In this document: positions 8,150 to 16,598 of the stretch, in pieces
Position numbering within the stretch: position 1 is the stretch's first letter
How the letters are laid out: every line of letters begins with the position of its first letter
Source of the DNA: Bordetella pertussis 18323
GTDB lineage: Bacteria > Pseudomonadota > Gammaproteobacteria > Burkholderiales > Burkholderiaceae_B
Assembly: GCF_000306945.1 (NCBI RefSeq)
Contig: NC_018518.1
Coordinates: 1,674,001 to 1,738,000, forward strand
Length of the DNA stretch: 64,000 bases
Direction of reading: 5' to 3'
Notes under the pieces: generated by a model
Told to the model about the DNA's origin: nothing
Database searches by the model: none
What the model saw: the letters and a program-made list of their open reading frames with translations, nothing else
Position numbers and translations under genes: made by a program

Positions 8150-10899
8150 TCAGGCGGGTTCGGGGGGCACGGCCGGCGGCGGGGTCAGCGGCAGCGCGAA
8201 GACGAAGCAGGCGCCGCGCAGGCGCCGGGCTGGCTCGACCCAGATGCGGCCCTGGTGGGCGTCCAGGATGGCGCGGCATACCGCCAGCCCGAGGCCTGCG
8301 CCGGGGGGGGGGCCGACTCGCGCTGGCCGCGCGCGAATTTCTCGAAGATCCGCTGGCGGTCGGCCTGCGCGACGCCCGCCCCGTCATCGGCCACCCGTAC
8401 CTGCAGGGTATGGGCGTCGGCCAGGGCGTCGATGTGGATGGCACTGCCGGGCGGCGTGTATTTGGCGGCATTTTCCAGCAGGTTGCACAGCACCCGTTCG
8501 ATCAGGATGCCATCGCATTTCACCAGCGGCAGGGCAGAAAGCGGCGCGACCGTGACGGGGCGATCCTGCAGCGCGGCGTTCATGGCCGCCAGGGCCGAGC
8601 CCACCAGTTCCTCGACCGATTGCCATTGGCGCCGCAGCGGCGCATCGTGGCTTTGCAGCCGCGCCATGTCCAGCAGGTTGACGACCAGCGCGTGCATGCG
8701 CCGCGCCTGGTCCTGCATGGCGGCCACGGTTTCGAGCGCGGCCGGCGTCATGGCGGCGGGCGAGCGCTGCAGGGTCTCGGCCATGCCGAGCAAGCTGGTC
8801 AGCGGCGTGCGCAGATCGTGCGAGACCGCCGCCAGCAGGGCGTTGCGCAGGCGTTCGGATTCGATACTGAGCAGCGCCTGCTGGGCGACTTCCACATAGT
8901 GCAGCCGTTCGATGGCGATGGCGATCAGGGTGGCGTAGGCGTCGAGCTGGCGGCGCGCCGGCGCCGCGCTGTAGAGCGGCGGGCCGGCGTGGTGCAGGGC
9001 CAGCACGCCGCGCACCCGCATGGGCGCGCGCAGGGGCAGGTACAGCACGGGGCTGTTCGACAGGGTGTCGGTGCCGGCGCCGCAGGCCTGGCCGTGGTCG
9101 AAGGCCCATTGCGCCAGCGTGGGTTCGAGTGCCGCGTCGCCAGCGCCGGGCGCCAGCCGCAGCCGGTCGTCCAGGCCCAGTATGTAGAGGGCGCCGCGGG
9201 CGCCGAACGCGGCGTTCAGGAATGCCGAGGCCGCGCCGGCGATTTGCTCCGGCTGCAGGGCCGCGGACAGCTCCCGCGCGAATTCGTAAAGGCCGCGCGC
9301 ATCGGCCTCGCGCCTGGCGGCGGCCCGGGCCTGCTGGCGCAAGCCGGCGGTCAGCTGGCCGATCAGCAGCCCGACCGTCAGCAGGACGGCGAACGTCAGC
9401 AGGTACTGCACGTCCGAGACGGCGAACGAGGCCAATGGCTGCACGAAGAAGAAATCGAACAGCGCGACGCTGACCACCGAGGCCAGCGCCGCCGGCCCGC
9501 GTCCGTGGCGCAGGGCCGCCGCCACGACCGCCAGCAGGAAGATCATGACGATATTGGTCTGGTGCAGAACCGGAAAGGCCAGGCGCGAGGCCAGGGTGGC
9601 CGCCGCGCAATAGGCCAGGGCCCACAGATAGGCGCCGGCGGCGGCGTGGCCGGCGGGCGCGGAAGCGTTGCGCCACGAACGCGGGTCGCGCCGTGGCGCG
9701 GCCGTGGCCGCCGACGGCGCGCCGACCCTCACGATGTCCGCTTCCGGGCAGGCCGACGCCAGGGCATCGGCGAAGCTGCGCCGGCGCAGCAGCCGGCCCG
9801 GCGTCAGGGCGGCATCCAGCAGGCCCGACAGGCCGCGGCGGCGCCACGCGTCGCGCCCGACCACGGCCTTGGTGATGTTGTGGCGGCGCATGTAGCGGGT
9901 CGCGGCGTCGACCATGTCGGTGCCGGCCACGGTCTCGACATGCGCGCCCAGCGTCTCGGCCAGCGCCAGCGCCTGGTCCAGCCGCGCCCGGCCGGCGCGC
10001 GGCAGGGGCGCGACCCGCGGCGCCTCGATGGTGATGGCATGCCACTCGCAGTCCAGTTGCTGGGCCAGCCGGTGCGCGCTGCGCAGCACATGCTCGGCAT
10101 GCGGGTCGGCGTCGATACAGGCGACCACGGCCTCGCGCGTGCGCCAGACCGGCTCGATCGCGCGTTCGTGGCGGTACGCGCGCACATCGTCGTCGACGTG
10201 TTCGGCGGTGCGGCGCAGCGCCAGTTCGCGCAGGGCGATCAGATTGCCCTTGCGGAAGAAGTGCCGGCTGGCGTGGCGGGCCTGTTCCGGCACATAGACC
10301 CGGCCCTCGCGCAGGCGGCGCAGCAATTCGTCGGCCGACAGGTCCACCAGGATGATCTCGTCGGCGGCATCGAATACCGAGTCTGGCACGGTTTCGCGCA
10401 CGCGCACTCCGGTGATGCCGCCGACCGCCTCGTTCAGGCTTTCCAGGTGCTGGACGTTGAGGGTGGTCCAGACGTCGATGCCGGCCGCCAGCAGTTCCTC
10501 GACGTCCTGCCAGCGCTTGGCGTGGCGCGCCCCGGGCGCGTTGGTGTGCGCCAGTTCGTCGAGCAGCAGCAGGCGGGGCCGGCGCGCCACGGTGGCCTGC
10601 AGGTCGAATTCGCGCAGGCGGCGTCCCTGGAAGTCGAGCGTCTGCAGGGGCAGGGCCGGCAGCGTATCGAGCAGCGCGGCGGTGTCGGCGCGGCCGTGGG
10701 TTTCGACCAGCCCCGCCACGACATCCACGCCCTGCGCGGCCTGGGCGCGCGCCGCGGCCAGCATGGCATAGGTCTTGCCTACGCCGGCGCAGGCGCCGAA
10801 GTAGATGCGCAGCCGCCCGCGCCGGGCGTCGGACTGCGCCTGCTCCAGGGTCTGGAGCAGGCGGTCGGGGTCGAGGCGGTCGTTGCCGGGGTCGGCCAT
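8150..10899 (-). pseudogene. kdpD: KdpD potassium sensor kinase, frameshifted at a C10 tract
   Basis: Starts at ATG 10899 (MADPGNDRLD). Domains in order: KdpD N-terminal ATP-binding domain with Walker A GACAGVGKT (35-43); a universal-stress-like domain; four membrane helices (DUF4118, about 420-510); GAF region; HisKA with phospho-acceptor His at about 694 (VSHDLRTP); HATPase N box (NLLENAAKYTPPG). At codon 863 the coding strand has ten consecutive C (8303-8312). As read, translation leaves frame there and ends at 8185 (904 aa) with an unrelated tail. Adding one C restores GAGLGLAVCRAILDAHQG and a 916-aa protein ending at 8150, just before kdpE. The lost segment is the G2 ATP-lid box, so the product should lack kinase activity. 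The cause may be true mutation, phase variation or an assembly homopolymer error. Confidence 0.9.
8303..8312. repeat. Homopolymer G10 (C10 on the kdpD coding strand)
   Basis: Ten consecutive G inside the kdpD coding region. Eleven would keep kdpD in frame. Together with the fim2 promoter tract, it is one of the two longest G/C runs I noticed in the window. Confidence 0.95.
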
Positions 10900-10964
10900 G
10901 GGGTGGGTGTGTCGCGTCGGGAAGGGTCGCGCGCAGGCGGCACGCATACTATACGCGCGCCGCT

Positions 10965-11558
10965 TCAGCGCAGGCGGTCCAGCGCCAGGTTGAGGGCAAG
11001 CACATTGACGACCGGTTCGCCCAGGATGTCCGGCACCGGGCGTTCCGTGTGCCGGGCGATGAGCTGCTCCACCGTGGCGGTGGGCAGGCCGCGGGCGCGC
11101 GCCACGCGGGCGGCCTGGTAGCCGGCCGCCGCCGGGCTGATGTGCGGATCCAGGCCGCTGCCCGAAGCGGTGGCGAGATCCACCGGAATCGGCGCCGGAT
11201 TGCCGGGATCGGCCGCCCGCAAGGCGGCGATGCGCGCCCGGACGGCCTGCGCCAGCGCCGGGTTGGCGGGGCCCAGGTTCGATCCGCCCGAGGCGGCGGC
11301 GTTGTAGGGCATGGGCGCGGTGGCCGATGGCCGGCCCCAGAAATAGCGCGGATCGGTGAACGACTGGCCGATCAGCGCCGAGCCGACCACGCGGCCGTCC
11401 TGCTCGAGCAGCGAGCCGCCGGCCTGGAAGGGCCACAGCAGGCGGGCCACGCCGGTGGTGGCCAGCGGATAAAGCAGTCCGACCAGCACGGACAGCGCCA
11501 GGAAGATCACCAGGGCGGCGCGCAGGGGGCGCCCGGCGGGGGGAAGCGGAGGGTGCAT
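10965..11558 (-). CDS. kdpC: KdpC, potassium-transporting ATPase subunit C
   Basis: 197 residues: one N-terminal membrane anchor (about 11-31) and a periplasmic domain with [32 protein letters not shown] and [17 protein letters not shown], all diagnostic for KdpC. It is the single-span subunit that stabilises the KdpFABC complex. Two in-frame ATGs occur at 11564 and 11558; AGGAG lies one base before the first and seven before the second, so 11558 is the better start. It follows kdpB by 16 bases and precedes kdpD by 65. Confidence 0.95.
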   Translation of the reverse strand: MHPPLPPAGRPLRAALVIFLALSVLVGLLYPLATTGVARLLWPFQAGGSLLEQDGRVVGSALIGQSFTDPRYFWGRPSATAPMPYNAAASGGSNLGPANPALAQAVRARIAALRAADPGNPAPIPVDLATASGSGLDPHISPAAAGYQAARVARARGLPTATVEQLIARHTERPVPDILGEPVVNVLALNLALDRLR

Positions 11559-11574
11559 GGTCATGCTCCTTTTG

Positions 11575-13740
11575 TCAGGTCCAGCCCAGGGCGGCCAGCG
11601 CCATGTCGATCAGTTTGATGCCGGCAAAGGGCGCCAGCAGCCCGCCCAGTCCATAGACCAGCAGGTTGCGGCGCAGCAGCACCGCCGCGCCGAGCGGGCG
11701 GTAGCGCACGCCCTTGAGCGCCAGCGGAATCAGGGCCACGATGATCAGGGCGTTGAAAATGACGGCCGAAAGAATGGCCGAGGCGGGGGTGGCCAGGCCC
11801 ATCACATTGAGTTGCGCCAGCTGCGGGTACACCGCCATGAATGCCGCGGGAATAATGGCGAAGTACTTGGCGACGTCGTTGGCGACGCTGAAGGTGGTGA
11901 GCGCGCCGCGCGTCATCAGCATCTGCTTGCCGATTTCGACGATTTCGATCAGCTTGGTGGGGTTGGAGTCCAGGTCCACCATGTTGCCGGCCTCCTTGGC
12001 GGCCTGCGTGCCGGAGTTCATGGCGACCGCCACGTCGGCCTGGGCCAGCGCCGGCGCATCGTTGGTGCCGTCGCCCGTCATGGCCACCAGATGGCCGTCG
12101 GCCTGGCAGGCGCGGATCAGTTCCAGCTTGGCTTGCGGGGTGGCTTCGGCCAGGAAGTCGTCCACGCCGGCCTCGGCGGCGATGGCGGCCGCGGTCAGGG
12201 CGTTGTCGCCGGTGATCATGACCGTCTTGATGCCCATGCGGCGCAACGCGGCAAAGCGCGGCTGGATCCCGGGCTTGACGATGTCCTTGAGCTCGATCAC
12301 GCCCAGCGCCTGCCCGCCTTCGGCGACCACCAGGGGCGTGCTGCCGCGGCGCGCCACGTCGTCCACGTCGCGCGCCACGGCGGCGGGCAGGCCGCCCTGT
12401 CCTTCGCCCAGCCAGCGTGCCAGGGCGTCGGCCGCTCCCTTGCGGATAAGGCGGCCGTCGAGGTCCACGCCGCTCATGCGCGACTGGGCGGAGAACGGCA
12501 CGAAGCGCGCGCCGGCGGGCGCCTCGCTGCGGGTGTCCAGGATGCGCTCGGCCAGGGCGACGATGCTGCGGCCCTCGGGCGTTTCGTCGGCCAGCGACGC
12601 CAGCCGCGCGGCCTCGGCCAGCACCGCCGGGGATACGCCCGGCGCGGGGACGAAGGCCGCGGCCTGGCGATTACCAAACGTGATCGTGCCGGTCTTGTCC
12701 AGCAGCAGGACGCTGACATCGCCGGCCGCCTCGATCGCGCGCCCCGAGGTGGCGATGACGTTGGCCCGCATCATGCGGCTCATGCCCGCCACGCCGATGG
12801 CCGACAGCAGGCCGCCGATGGTGGTGGGGATCAGGCAGACCAGCAGGGCCACCAGCACGGTGATCGACACAGCCTGCCCCGCGCCCGAGGCGGACACCGC
12901 GTACATCGAGAACGGCAGCAGACTGGCCACGACCAGCAGGAACACCAGCGTCAGGCCCACCAGCAGGATGGTCAGCGCCAGCTCATTGGGGGTTTTCTGG
13001 CGGCGGGCGCTTTCCACCATGGCGATCATGCGGTCGAGGAAGCTGTCGCCAGGGTCGGCCGCGATGCGCACGAAGATCCAGTCGGACAGGACGCGCGTGC
13101 CGCCGGTGACCGAGCAGAAATCGCTGCCGGCCGCGCGGATCACCGGCGCCGATTCGCCGGTGATGGCGCTTTTGTCGACCGAGGCGATGCCGGCGATCAC
13201 CTGCCCGTCGCCCGGCACGGTTTCGCCCGCTTCGATCAGGACCACGTCGTCCCTGCGCAGCGCGCCCGAGGGGCGCGAGGTGGCGCGCGAGCGCCAGTAC
13301 GGCGGCAGTGCTGCGGCGGCGTCGCTATCGCGAAAGCCTGTCAGCACCCGCGCCTCGATGGTGGTGCGCAAGCCGCGCAGGGCGGCGGCCTGCTGCCTGC
13401 CGCGCCCCTCGGCCAATGCCTCGGCGAAGTTGGCGAACAGCACGGTGAACCAGAGGCCGGCCGCGACGGCGAGGATGAAGCCCGCGGGGGCCTCGGCCAG
13501 GCCGGCCAGGGCCAGCAGCCACAACAGGGTGGTCAGGATGCTGCCGGCGTAGACGACGAACATGACGGGGTTGCGCAACTGGGCGGCCGGCGACAGTTTG
13601 CGCAGGGTGTCGCGCAGGGCGGGGCCGGCCAGCGCGCGCGACCACAGGCCGAACGCGCGATGCGGCGTGGCCGCCGGCAGGGAGGGGCTTGCAGCCGGCA
13701 GGCCGGCCTGGGCGGACAGGGGGGTAGGGGAGTTGGCCAT
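11575..13740 (-). CDS. kdpB: KdpB, P-type ATPase catalytic subunit
   Basis: 721 residues, slightly longer than E. coli KdpB owing to an N-terminal extension of about 40 residues rich in Ala, Pro and Ser. It hydrolyses ATP to power K+ uptake at the inner membrane. Motifs seen: [10 protein letters not shown] (actuator TGES), phosphorylation site DKTGTIT with D at about 348, the nucleotide-binding [19 protein letters not shown] segment, and [24 protein letters not shown] in the P-domain. Start ATG 13740 lies 23 bases after the kdpA stop. The full frame to 11575 is intact. No strong Shine-Dalgarno sequence is visible, so translation may be coupled to kdpA. Confidence 0.96.
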   Translation of the reverse strand: MANSPTPLSAQAGLPAASPSLPAATPHRAFGLWSRALAGPALRDTLRKLSPAAQLRNPVMFVVYAGSILTTLLWLLALAGLAEAPAGFILAVAAGLWFTVLFANFAEALAEGRGRQQAAALRGLRTTIEARVLTGFRDSDAAAALPPYWRSRATSRPSGALRRDDVVLIEAGETVPGDGQVIAGIASVDKSAITGESAPVIRAAGSDFCSVTGGTRVLSDWIFVRIAADPGDSFLDRMIAMVESARRQKTPNELALTILLVGLTLVFLLVVASLLPFSMYAVSASGAGQAVSITVLVALLVCLIPTTIGGLLSAIGVAGMSRMMRANVIATSGRAIEAAGDVSVLLLDKTGTITFGNRQAAAFVPAPGVSPAVLAEAARLASLADETPEGRSIVALAERILDTRSEAPAGARFVPFSAQSRMSGVDLDGRLIRKGAADALARWLGEGQGGLPAAVARDVDDVARRGSTPLVVAEGGQALGVIELKDIVKPGIQPRFAALRRMGIKTVMITGDNALTAAAIAAEAGVDDFLAEATPQAKLELIRACQADGHLVAMTGDGTNDAPALAQADVAVAMNSGTQAAKEAGNMVDLDSNPTKLIEIVEIGKQMLMTRGALTTFSVANDVAKYFAIIPAAFMAVYPQLAQLNVMGLATPASAILSAVIFNALIIVALIPLALKGVRYRPLGAAVLLRRNLLVYGLGGLLAPFAGIKLIDMALAALGWT

Positions 13741-13763
13741 GGAGCGTTCTCGGTTCGGAAGCG

Positions 13764-15542
13764 TCAGGGTTGCAGGTGTTCGGCCACCGGGCCCAGCGCC
13801 AGCGCCGGCACATAGGTCAGGGCGCCGACCAGCAGCACGGCGCCGACCAGCAGCGCGACGAACAGCGGGCCGGTGGTCGGCATGCCGCCGACGCTGGCCG
13901 GCAGCCGCGGCTTGGCGGCCAGCGAGCCGGCCAGCGCCAGGATGGCGACGATGATGGTGTAGCGGCCGAACCACATGGCCAGGCCCAGCAGGACGTTGTA
14001 GAAAGGGGTGTTGGCCGACAGGCCGGCGAACGCGCTGCCATTGTTGTTGGCGGCCGACGACATGGCGTACAGGATTTCCGAGAAACCATGCGCGCCGGGA
14101 TTGAGCACGCCCGCCCTGCCCGCATCGGCCAGCACGGCGACGGCCGTGCCCGCCAGCACCAGCGCCGGCGTGGCCAGGATCACGAGGGCCACCATCTGCA
14201 TGTCCAGGGCTTCGATCTTCTTGCCCAGGTACTCGGGCGTGCGGCCTATCATCAGCCCGGCGATGAACACCGCGAGAATGGCGAAGGCCAGCATGCCGTA
14301 CAGGCCCGAGCCCACGCCGCCGTAGATCACCTCGCCCAGCTGCATCTGCAACAGCGGCGTGACGCCGCCCAGGGCGCTGAATGAATCGTGCATGCCATTG
14401 ACCGCGCCGCACGAGGCCGCGGTGGTGACGGTGGCGAACAGCGCCGTGGCGGCCACGCCGAAGCGGGCTTCCTTGCCTTCGAGATTGCCGCCGTCGGCCA
14501 GCAGCGCCGCTTCGGCCTGGCGCAGGGCAGGCGTGGGCTGCTGCTCGAAATACGCCGCGCTGGCGGCGAATCCGGCAAACAGCACCGTCATGGCCGCCAG
14601 GATGGCGACGCCTTGCCGGCGGCTGCCGACCATCTCGCCGAAGGTCCAGCACAGCGCCGCCGGGATCAGGAGAATCGCCAGCATTTCCAGCAGGTTGGAC
14701 CAGGCGTTGGGGTTTTCGTACGGGTGGGCGGAATTGGCGTTGAAAAAGCCGCCGCCGTTGGTTCCCAGCAGCTTGATGGCCTCTTGCGAGGCGACCGGGC
14801 CCATGGGCAGGGTCTGCACGCGGGTGACGACGGTGTCGGTCAGGGGTTGGCCGGCTGGTCCGGTCATGGGCTGGCCCTGCGCGTCCAGCCGCGCGGTCTC
14901 GTACTGCTGCGCCTGCACGGTTTGCGCTTCGACGTACGGGTCCAGGTTCTGCACCACGCCCTGGCTGACCAGCGCCAGGATGAACGACAGCGGCAGCAGC
15001 ACGTACAGCGTGGCGCGCACCAGGTCGGCCCAGAAATTGCCCAGCGTGGCGGCGCTGTGGCGGGCCAGTCCGCGTACCAGGGCGATCAGCACGGCGATGC
15101 CGGTGGCGGCCGAAACGAAGTTCTGCACCGTCAGCGCCAGCATCTGCGTCAGGTAGCTCATCGTGCTTTCGCCGGCGTAGCCTTGCCAGTTGGTGTTGGT
15201 CACGAAGCTGATGGCCGTATTGAGCGCCGAGTCGGGCGCGACGCCCGGCAGCCCGGCGGGATTGAGCGGCAACCAGCCCTGGAGGCGTTGCAGGGCGTAG
15301 ACGGCCAGCACTCCCAGCACGTTGAAGACCAGCATGGCCACGGCATAGCGGCGCCAGTCCATTTCGGCGGCGGGGTCCACCCCCGCCAGGCGGTAGAGTC
15401 CGCGCTCCAGTGGCTGGCCCCAGGCGGTGAGCCAGGTGCGCTCGCCGTTTATGGCCTGGCGGATGTGGCGCCCGAGCAGCGGCGCGGCGCACAGCAGGAT
15501 CGCCAGGTACAGCAGCAGCAAACCGAGGAAATCGGCGTTCAT
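13764..15542 (-). CDS. kdpA: KdpA, potassium-binding and translocating subunit
   Basis: 592 residues with about ten membrane spans and the four selectivity-filter loops expected of Kdp[50 protein letters not shown] and [19 protein letters not shown]. These bind K+ on the periplasmic side and pass it through the membrane. A hydrophilic insertion between the first two filters (around residues 200-240, with [19 protein letters not shown]) is longer than in E. coli. Its ATG overlaps the kdpF stop codon (ATGA at 15542), so translation is probably coupled. Confidence 0.96.
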   Translation of the reverse strand: MNADFLGLLLLYLAILLCAAPLLGRHIRQAINGERTWLTAWGQPLERGLYRLAGVDPAAEMDWRRYAVAMLVFNVLGVLAVYALQRLQGWLPLNPAGLPGVAPDSALNTAISFVTNTNWQGYAGESTMSYLTQMLALTVQNFVSAATGIAVLIALVRGLARHSAATLGNFWADLVRATLYVLLPLSFILALVSQGVVQNLDPYVEAQTVQAQQYETARLDAQGQPMTGPAGQPLTDTVVTRVQTLPMGPVASQEAIKLLGTNGGGFFNANSAHPYENPNAWSNLLEMLAILLIPAALCWTFGEMVGSRRQGVAILAAMTVLFAGFAASAAYFEQQPTPALRQAEAALLADGGNLEGKEARFGVAATALFATVTTAASCGAVNGMHDSFSALGGVTPLLQMQLGEVIYGGVGSGLYGMLAFAILAVFIAGLMIGRTPEYLGKKIEALDMQMVALVILATPALVLAGTAVAVLADAGRAGVLNPGAHGFSEILYAMSSAANNNGSAFAGLSANTPFYNVLLGLAMWFGRYTIIVAILALAGSLAAKPRLPASVGGMPTTGPLFVALLVGAVLLVGALTYVPALALGPVAEHLQP

Positions 15543-15631
15543 CAGAATTTCTCCGGATTGAACAGCGCGTAGGCCAGGTAGGCGAAGAGCAGCGCGGCCG
15601 TCAGGCCGCCGAGCCAGTAAAGCGCGGTCAT
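15542..15631 (-). CDS. kdpF: KdpF, small stabilising subunit of the Kdp ATPase
   Basis: 29 residues, [33 protein letters not shown], given here by its ends: it starts MTALYWLGG and ends ALFNPEKF, the classic KdpF C-terminus. It forms one membrane helix that binds lipid-facing KdpA and stabilises the complex. The ATG at 15631 overlaps the stop of the preceding 32-codon ORF (ATGA), and its own stop overlaps the kdpA start in the same way. It is too short for routine gene calling. Confidence 0.9.
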   Translation of the reverse strand: MTALYWLGGLTAALLFAYLAYALFNPEKF

Positions 15632-15726
15632 GGGCGGCCTCTCGCGAACAGTCGGGCGCACAGGCGCAGTTGCGTGCCGGTCAGGGCCGCCATGGCGGCA
15701 AAGACGGCCAGGTAAACCAGATCCAT
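15628..15726 (-). CDS. 32-residue membrane peptide leading the kdp operon
   Basis: Short ORF beginning MDLVYLAVFAAMAALTG and ending in a basic [10 protein letters not shown] tail. It has one predicted membrane helix (about 3-20, N-out/C-in by the positive-inside rule). An AAGGAG Shine-Dalgarno sequence lies eight bases before ATG 15726, better than that of any other kdp gene here. Its TGA overlaps the kdpF ATG, and kdpF overlaps kdpA the same way, giving a chain of coupled ORFs. I do not recognise a named family. It may be an extra Kdp subunit or a ribosome-loading leader peptide. The strong RBS and overlap argue that it is translated. Confidence 0.65.
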   Translation of the reverse strand: MDLVYLAVFAAMAALTGTQLRLCARLFARGRP

Positions 15727-15828
15727 GTAGCGTTCTCCTTGGGCGCGGGGCCGCGGGGTTGGGCCGGTGGTGCGTTGTGCACGGAGCACCGGCGGACGCT
15801 GGCAGGTTACGGATCGGCGGATAAAAAC

Positions 15829-15868
15829 GGGGTAAATGTTCCGAGGCCGGGCGTAAACGCGGCGTAAA
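15829..15868 (-). promoter_or_regulatory. Candidate KdpE operator: phased direct repeats upstream of kdp
   Basis: GGGGTAAA at 15829, GGCGTAAA at 15850 and GGCGTAAA at 15861, spaced 21 and 11 bases, i.e. about two and one helical turns. On the kdp strand they read TTTACGCC or TTTACCCC. OmpR-type regulators such as KdpE bind tandem T-rich direct repeats, and the array lies 100-140 bases before the first kdp ORF. Assignment to KdpE is inferred. Confidence 0.45.
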
Positions 15869-16022
15869 AAAACCCCTTGCCGGCCGGGCGTCCATGCACA
15901 CGTGTGGGGCGTTGGTGGATTCACCGCTTTTTAAAAAAACAAGTGCACGTTTGGCAATTTCGATGGCGAATTCACCGAAAATTGGCGAAAATCGGCGATG
16001 TAAGCCTCAGAAAATGGTTTTT

Positions 16023-16039
16023 TGCACCATGTTGGTGCA
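16023..16039. promoter_or_regulatory. Perfect palindrome of NtrC-binding-site type
   Basis: TGCACCATGTTGGTGCA fits the established NtrC consensus TGCACC-N5-GGTGCA exactly. A further half site TGGTGCA lies at about 16100. It is about 290 bases upstream of the DUF4212/symporter genes and about 300 upstream of the kdp genes. I could not find a convincing sigma-54 -24/-12 promoter nearby, so the regulated gene is unclear. Confidence 0.5.
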
Positions 16040-16115
16040 TTTTATATGCATATGCGTGCGCCTTCTTAGGGCATTCCCCTAGTGTTGCCGGCCCGCTTAT
16101 GGTGCAGAATCTCGT

Positions 16116-16149
16116 CCCATGCAGGTGAGGAGACAAAGCCCTGCATGGG
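16116..16149 (+). promoter_or_regulatory. Hairpin in the symporter operon leader
   Basis: CCCATGCAGG at 16116-16125 pairs perfectly with CCTGCATGGG at 16140-16149. The 14-base loop contains GAGGAGACAA, a Shine-Dalgarno-like purine stretch that would be held in the loop. No T-run follows, so it is not a simple terminator. Confidence 0.5.
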
Positions 16150-16212
16150 CATAACCGGCGGCACCGGTATACAAATAGAAAGCGAAGCAGTACCCAAAAA
16201 AAAGCAAAACGC

Positions 16213-16245
16213 ACAACGGCTGGCACCTCACGGGCCAGCCGTTGT
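16213..16245 (-). terminator. Hairpin with U-rich tail on the minus strand
   Basis: ACAACGGCTGG pairs perfectly with CCAGCCGTTGT (11 bp, 11-base loop). On the minus strand it is followed by GCGTTTTGC and then eight T, as in a rho-independent terminator. On the plus strand it is followed by CGCTTAAAAAGC. It would stop transcription entering the regulatory region from the symporter side. Confidence 0.55.
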
Positions 16246-16325
16246 CGCTTAAAAAGCCGTCGCTGACAGGCTGACCGGCACGAAGGGCTTTTCAAGTGCT
16301 GCGTTTCGCGATATTCAGGTAAGCC

Positions 16326-16598
16326 ATGCCGGAATCCCGCGTCAAATCCGAGCCGTCCCCCGCGCCATACTGGCGCCGCAATGTGCGGCTGATCGTGCTG
16401 CTGCTGGCCTGCTGGGCCGGGCTGACCTTCGTGCCGGCCTATTTCGCGCGCCAGCTTGCCTTCGACTTCATCGGCTGGCCCTTCTCGTTCTGGATGGCTG
16501 CCTATGGCGCCCCGCTGGCCTATTTGATCCTCATCGTGATCTATGCGCTGGTCATGAACCGGTTCGATGCCCGCTCGCGCACCCGGCGGGACGACTGA
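16326..16598 (+). CDS. DUF4212 small subunit of a sodium:solute symporter
   Basis: 90 residues with two membrane helices (about 21-42 and 52-80), separated by the FDFIGWPFSFWMAAYGAP segment conserved in the DUF4212 family. These proteins are the small partner of the VC_2705-type sodium/substrate symporter encoded next. The stop and the next start share one base (TGATG), which indicates translational coupling. Family genes usually sit near acetyl-CoA synthetase or similar, so acetate or another short organic acid is the likely substrate, but nothing here proves it. Confidence 0.9.
   Translation: MPESRVKSEPSPAPYWRRNVRLIVLLLACWAGLTFVPAYFARQLAFDFIGWPFSFWMAAYGAPLAYLILIVIYALVMNRFDARSRTRRDD

Larger units (their letters stand above)
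15727..16325. other. 599-base intergenic region between kdp and the symporter operon
   Basis: No convincing gene. The kdp-proximal 150 bases hold phased GGCGTAAA-type repeats. The middle (about 15910-16060) is unusually AT-rich for this chromosome and contains a perfect 17-bp palindrome of NtrC-site type. The right third (16090-16260) contains two long perfect hairpins upstream of the DUF4212 gene. Promoters for both divergent operons must lie here. Confidence 0.8.

Noticed and set aside
8185-11436. A 1083-codon protein for kdpD
   Set aside because: The N-terminal part is a shadow frame of kdpC; KdpD homology starts at 10899.
11575-15492. A single 1305-codon frame spanning kdpA and kdpB
   Set aside because: The first 580 codons are an out-of-frame shadow of kdpA; KdpB begins at MANSPTPL (13740).
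16060-16110. A sigma-54 promoter to go with the NtrC-type site
   Set aside because: I found no GG-N10-GC element with a good -24/-12 match on either strand.
16145-16252. A 35-codon ORF (MGITGGTGIQ start) in the symporter leader
   Set aside because: The ATG lies in a hairpin arm, codon use is unlike the genome (ATA, AAA, CAA) and the RBS spacing is long. The sequence is better explained as RNA structure.
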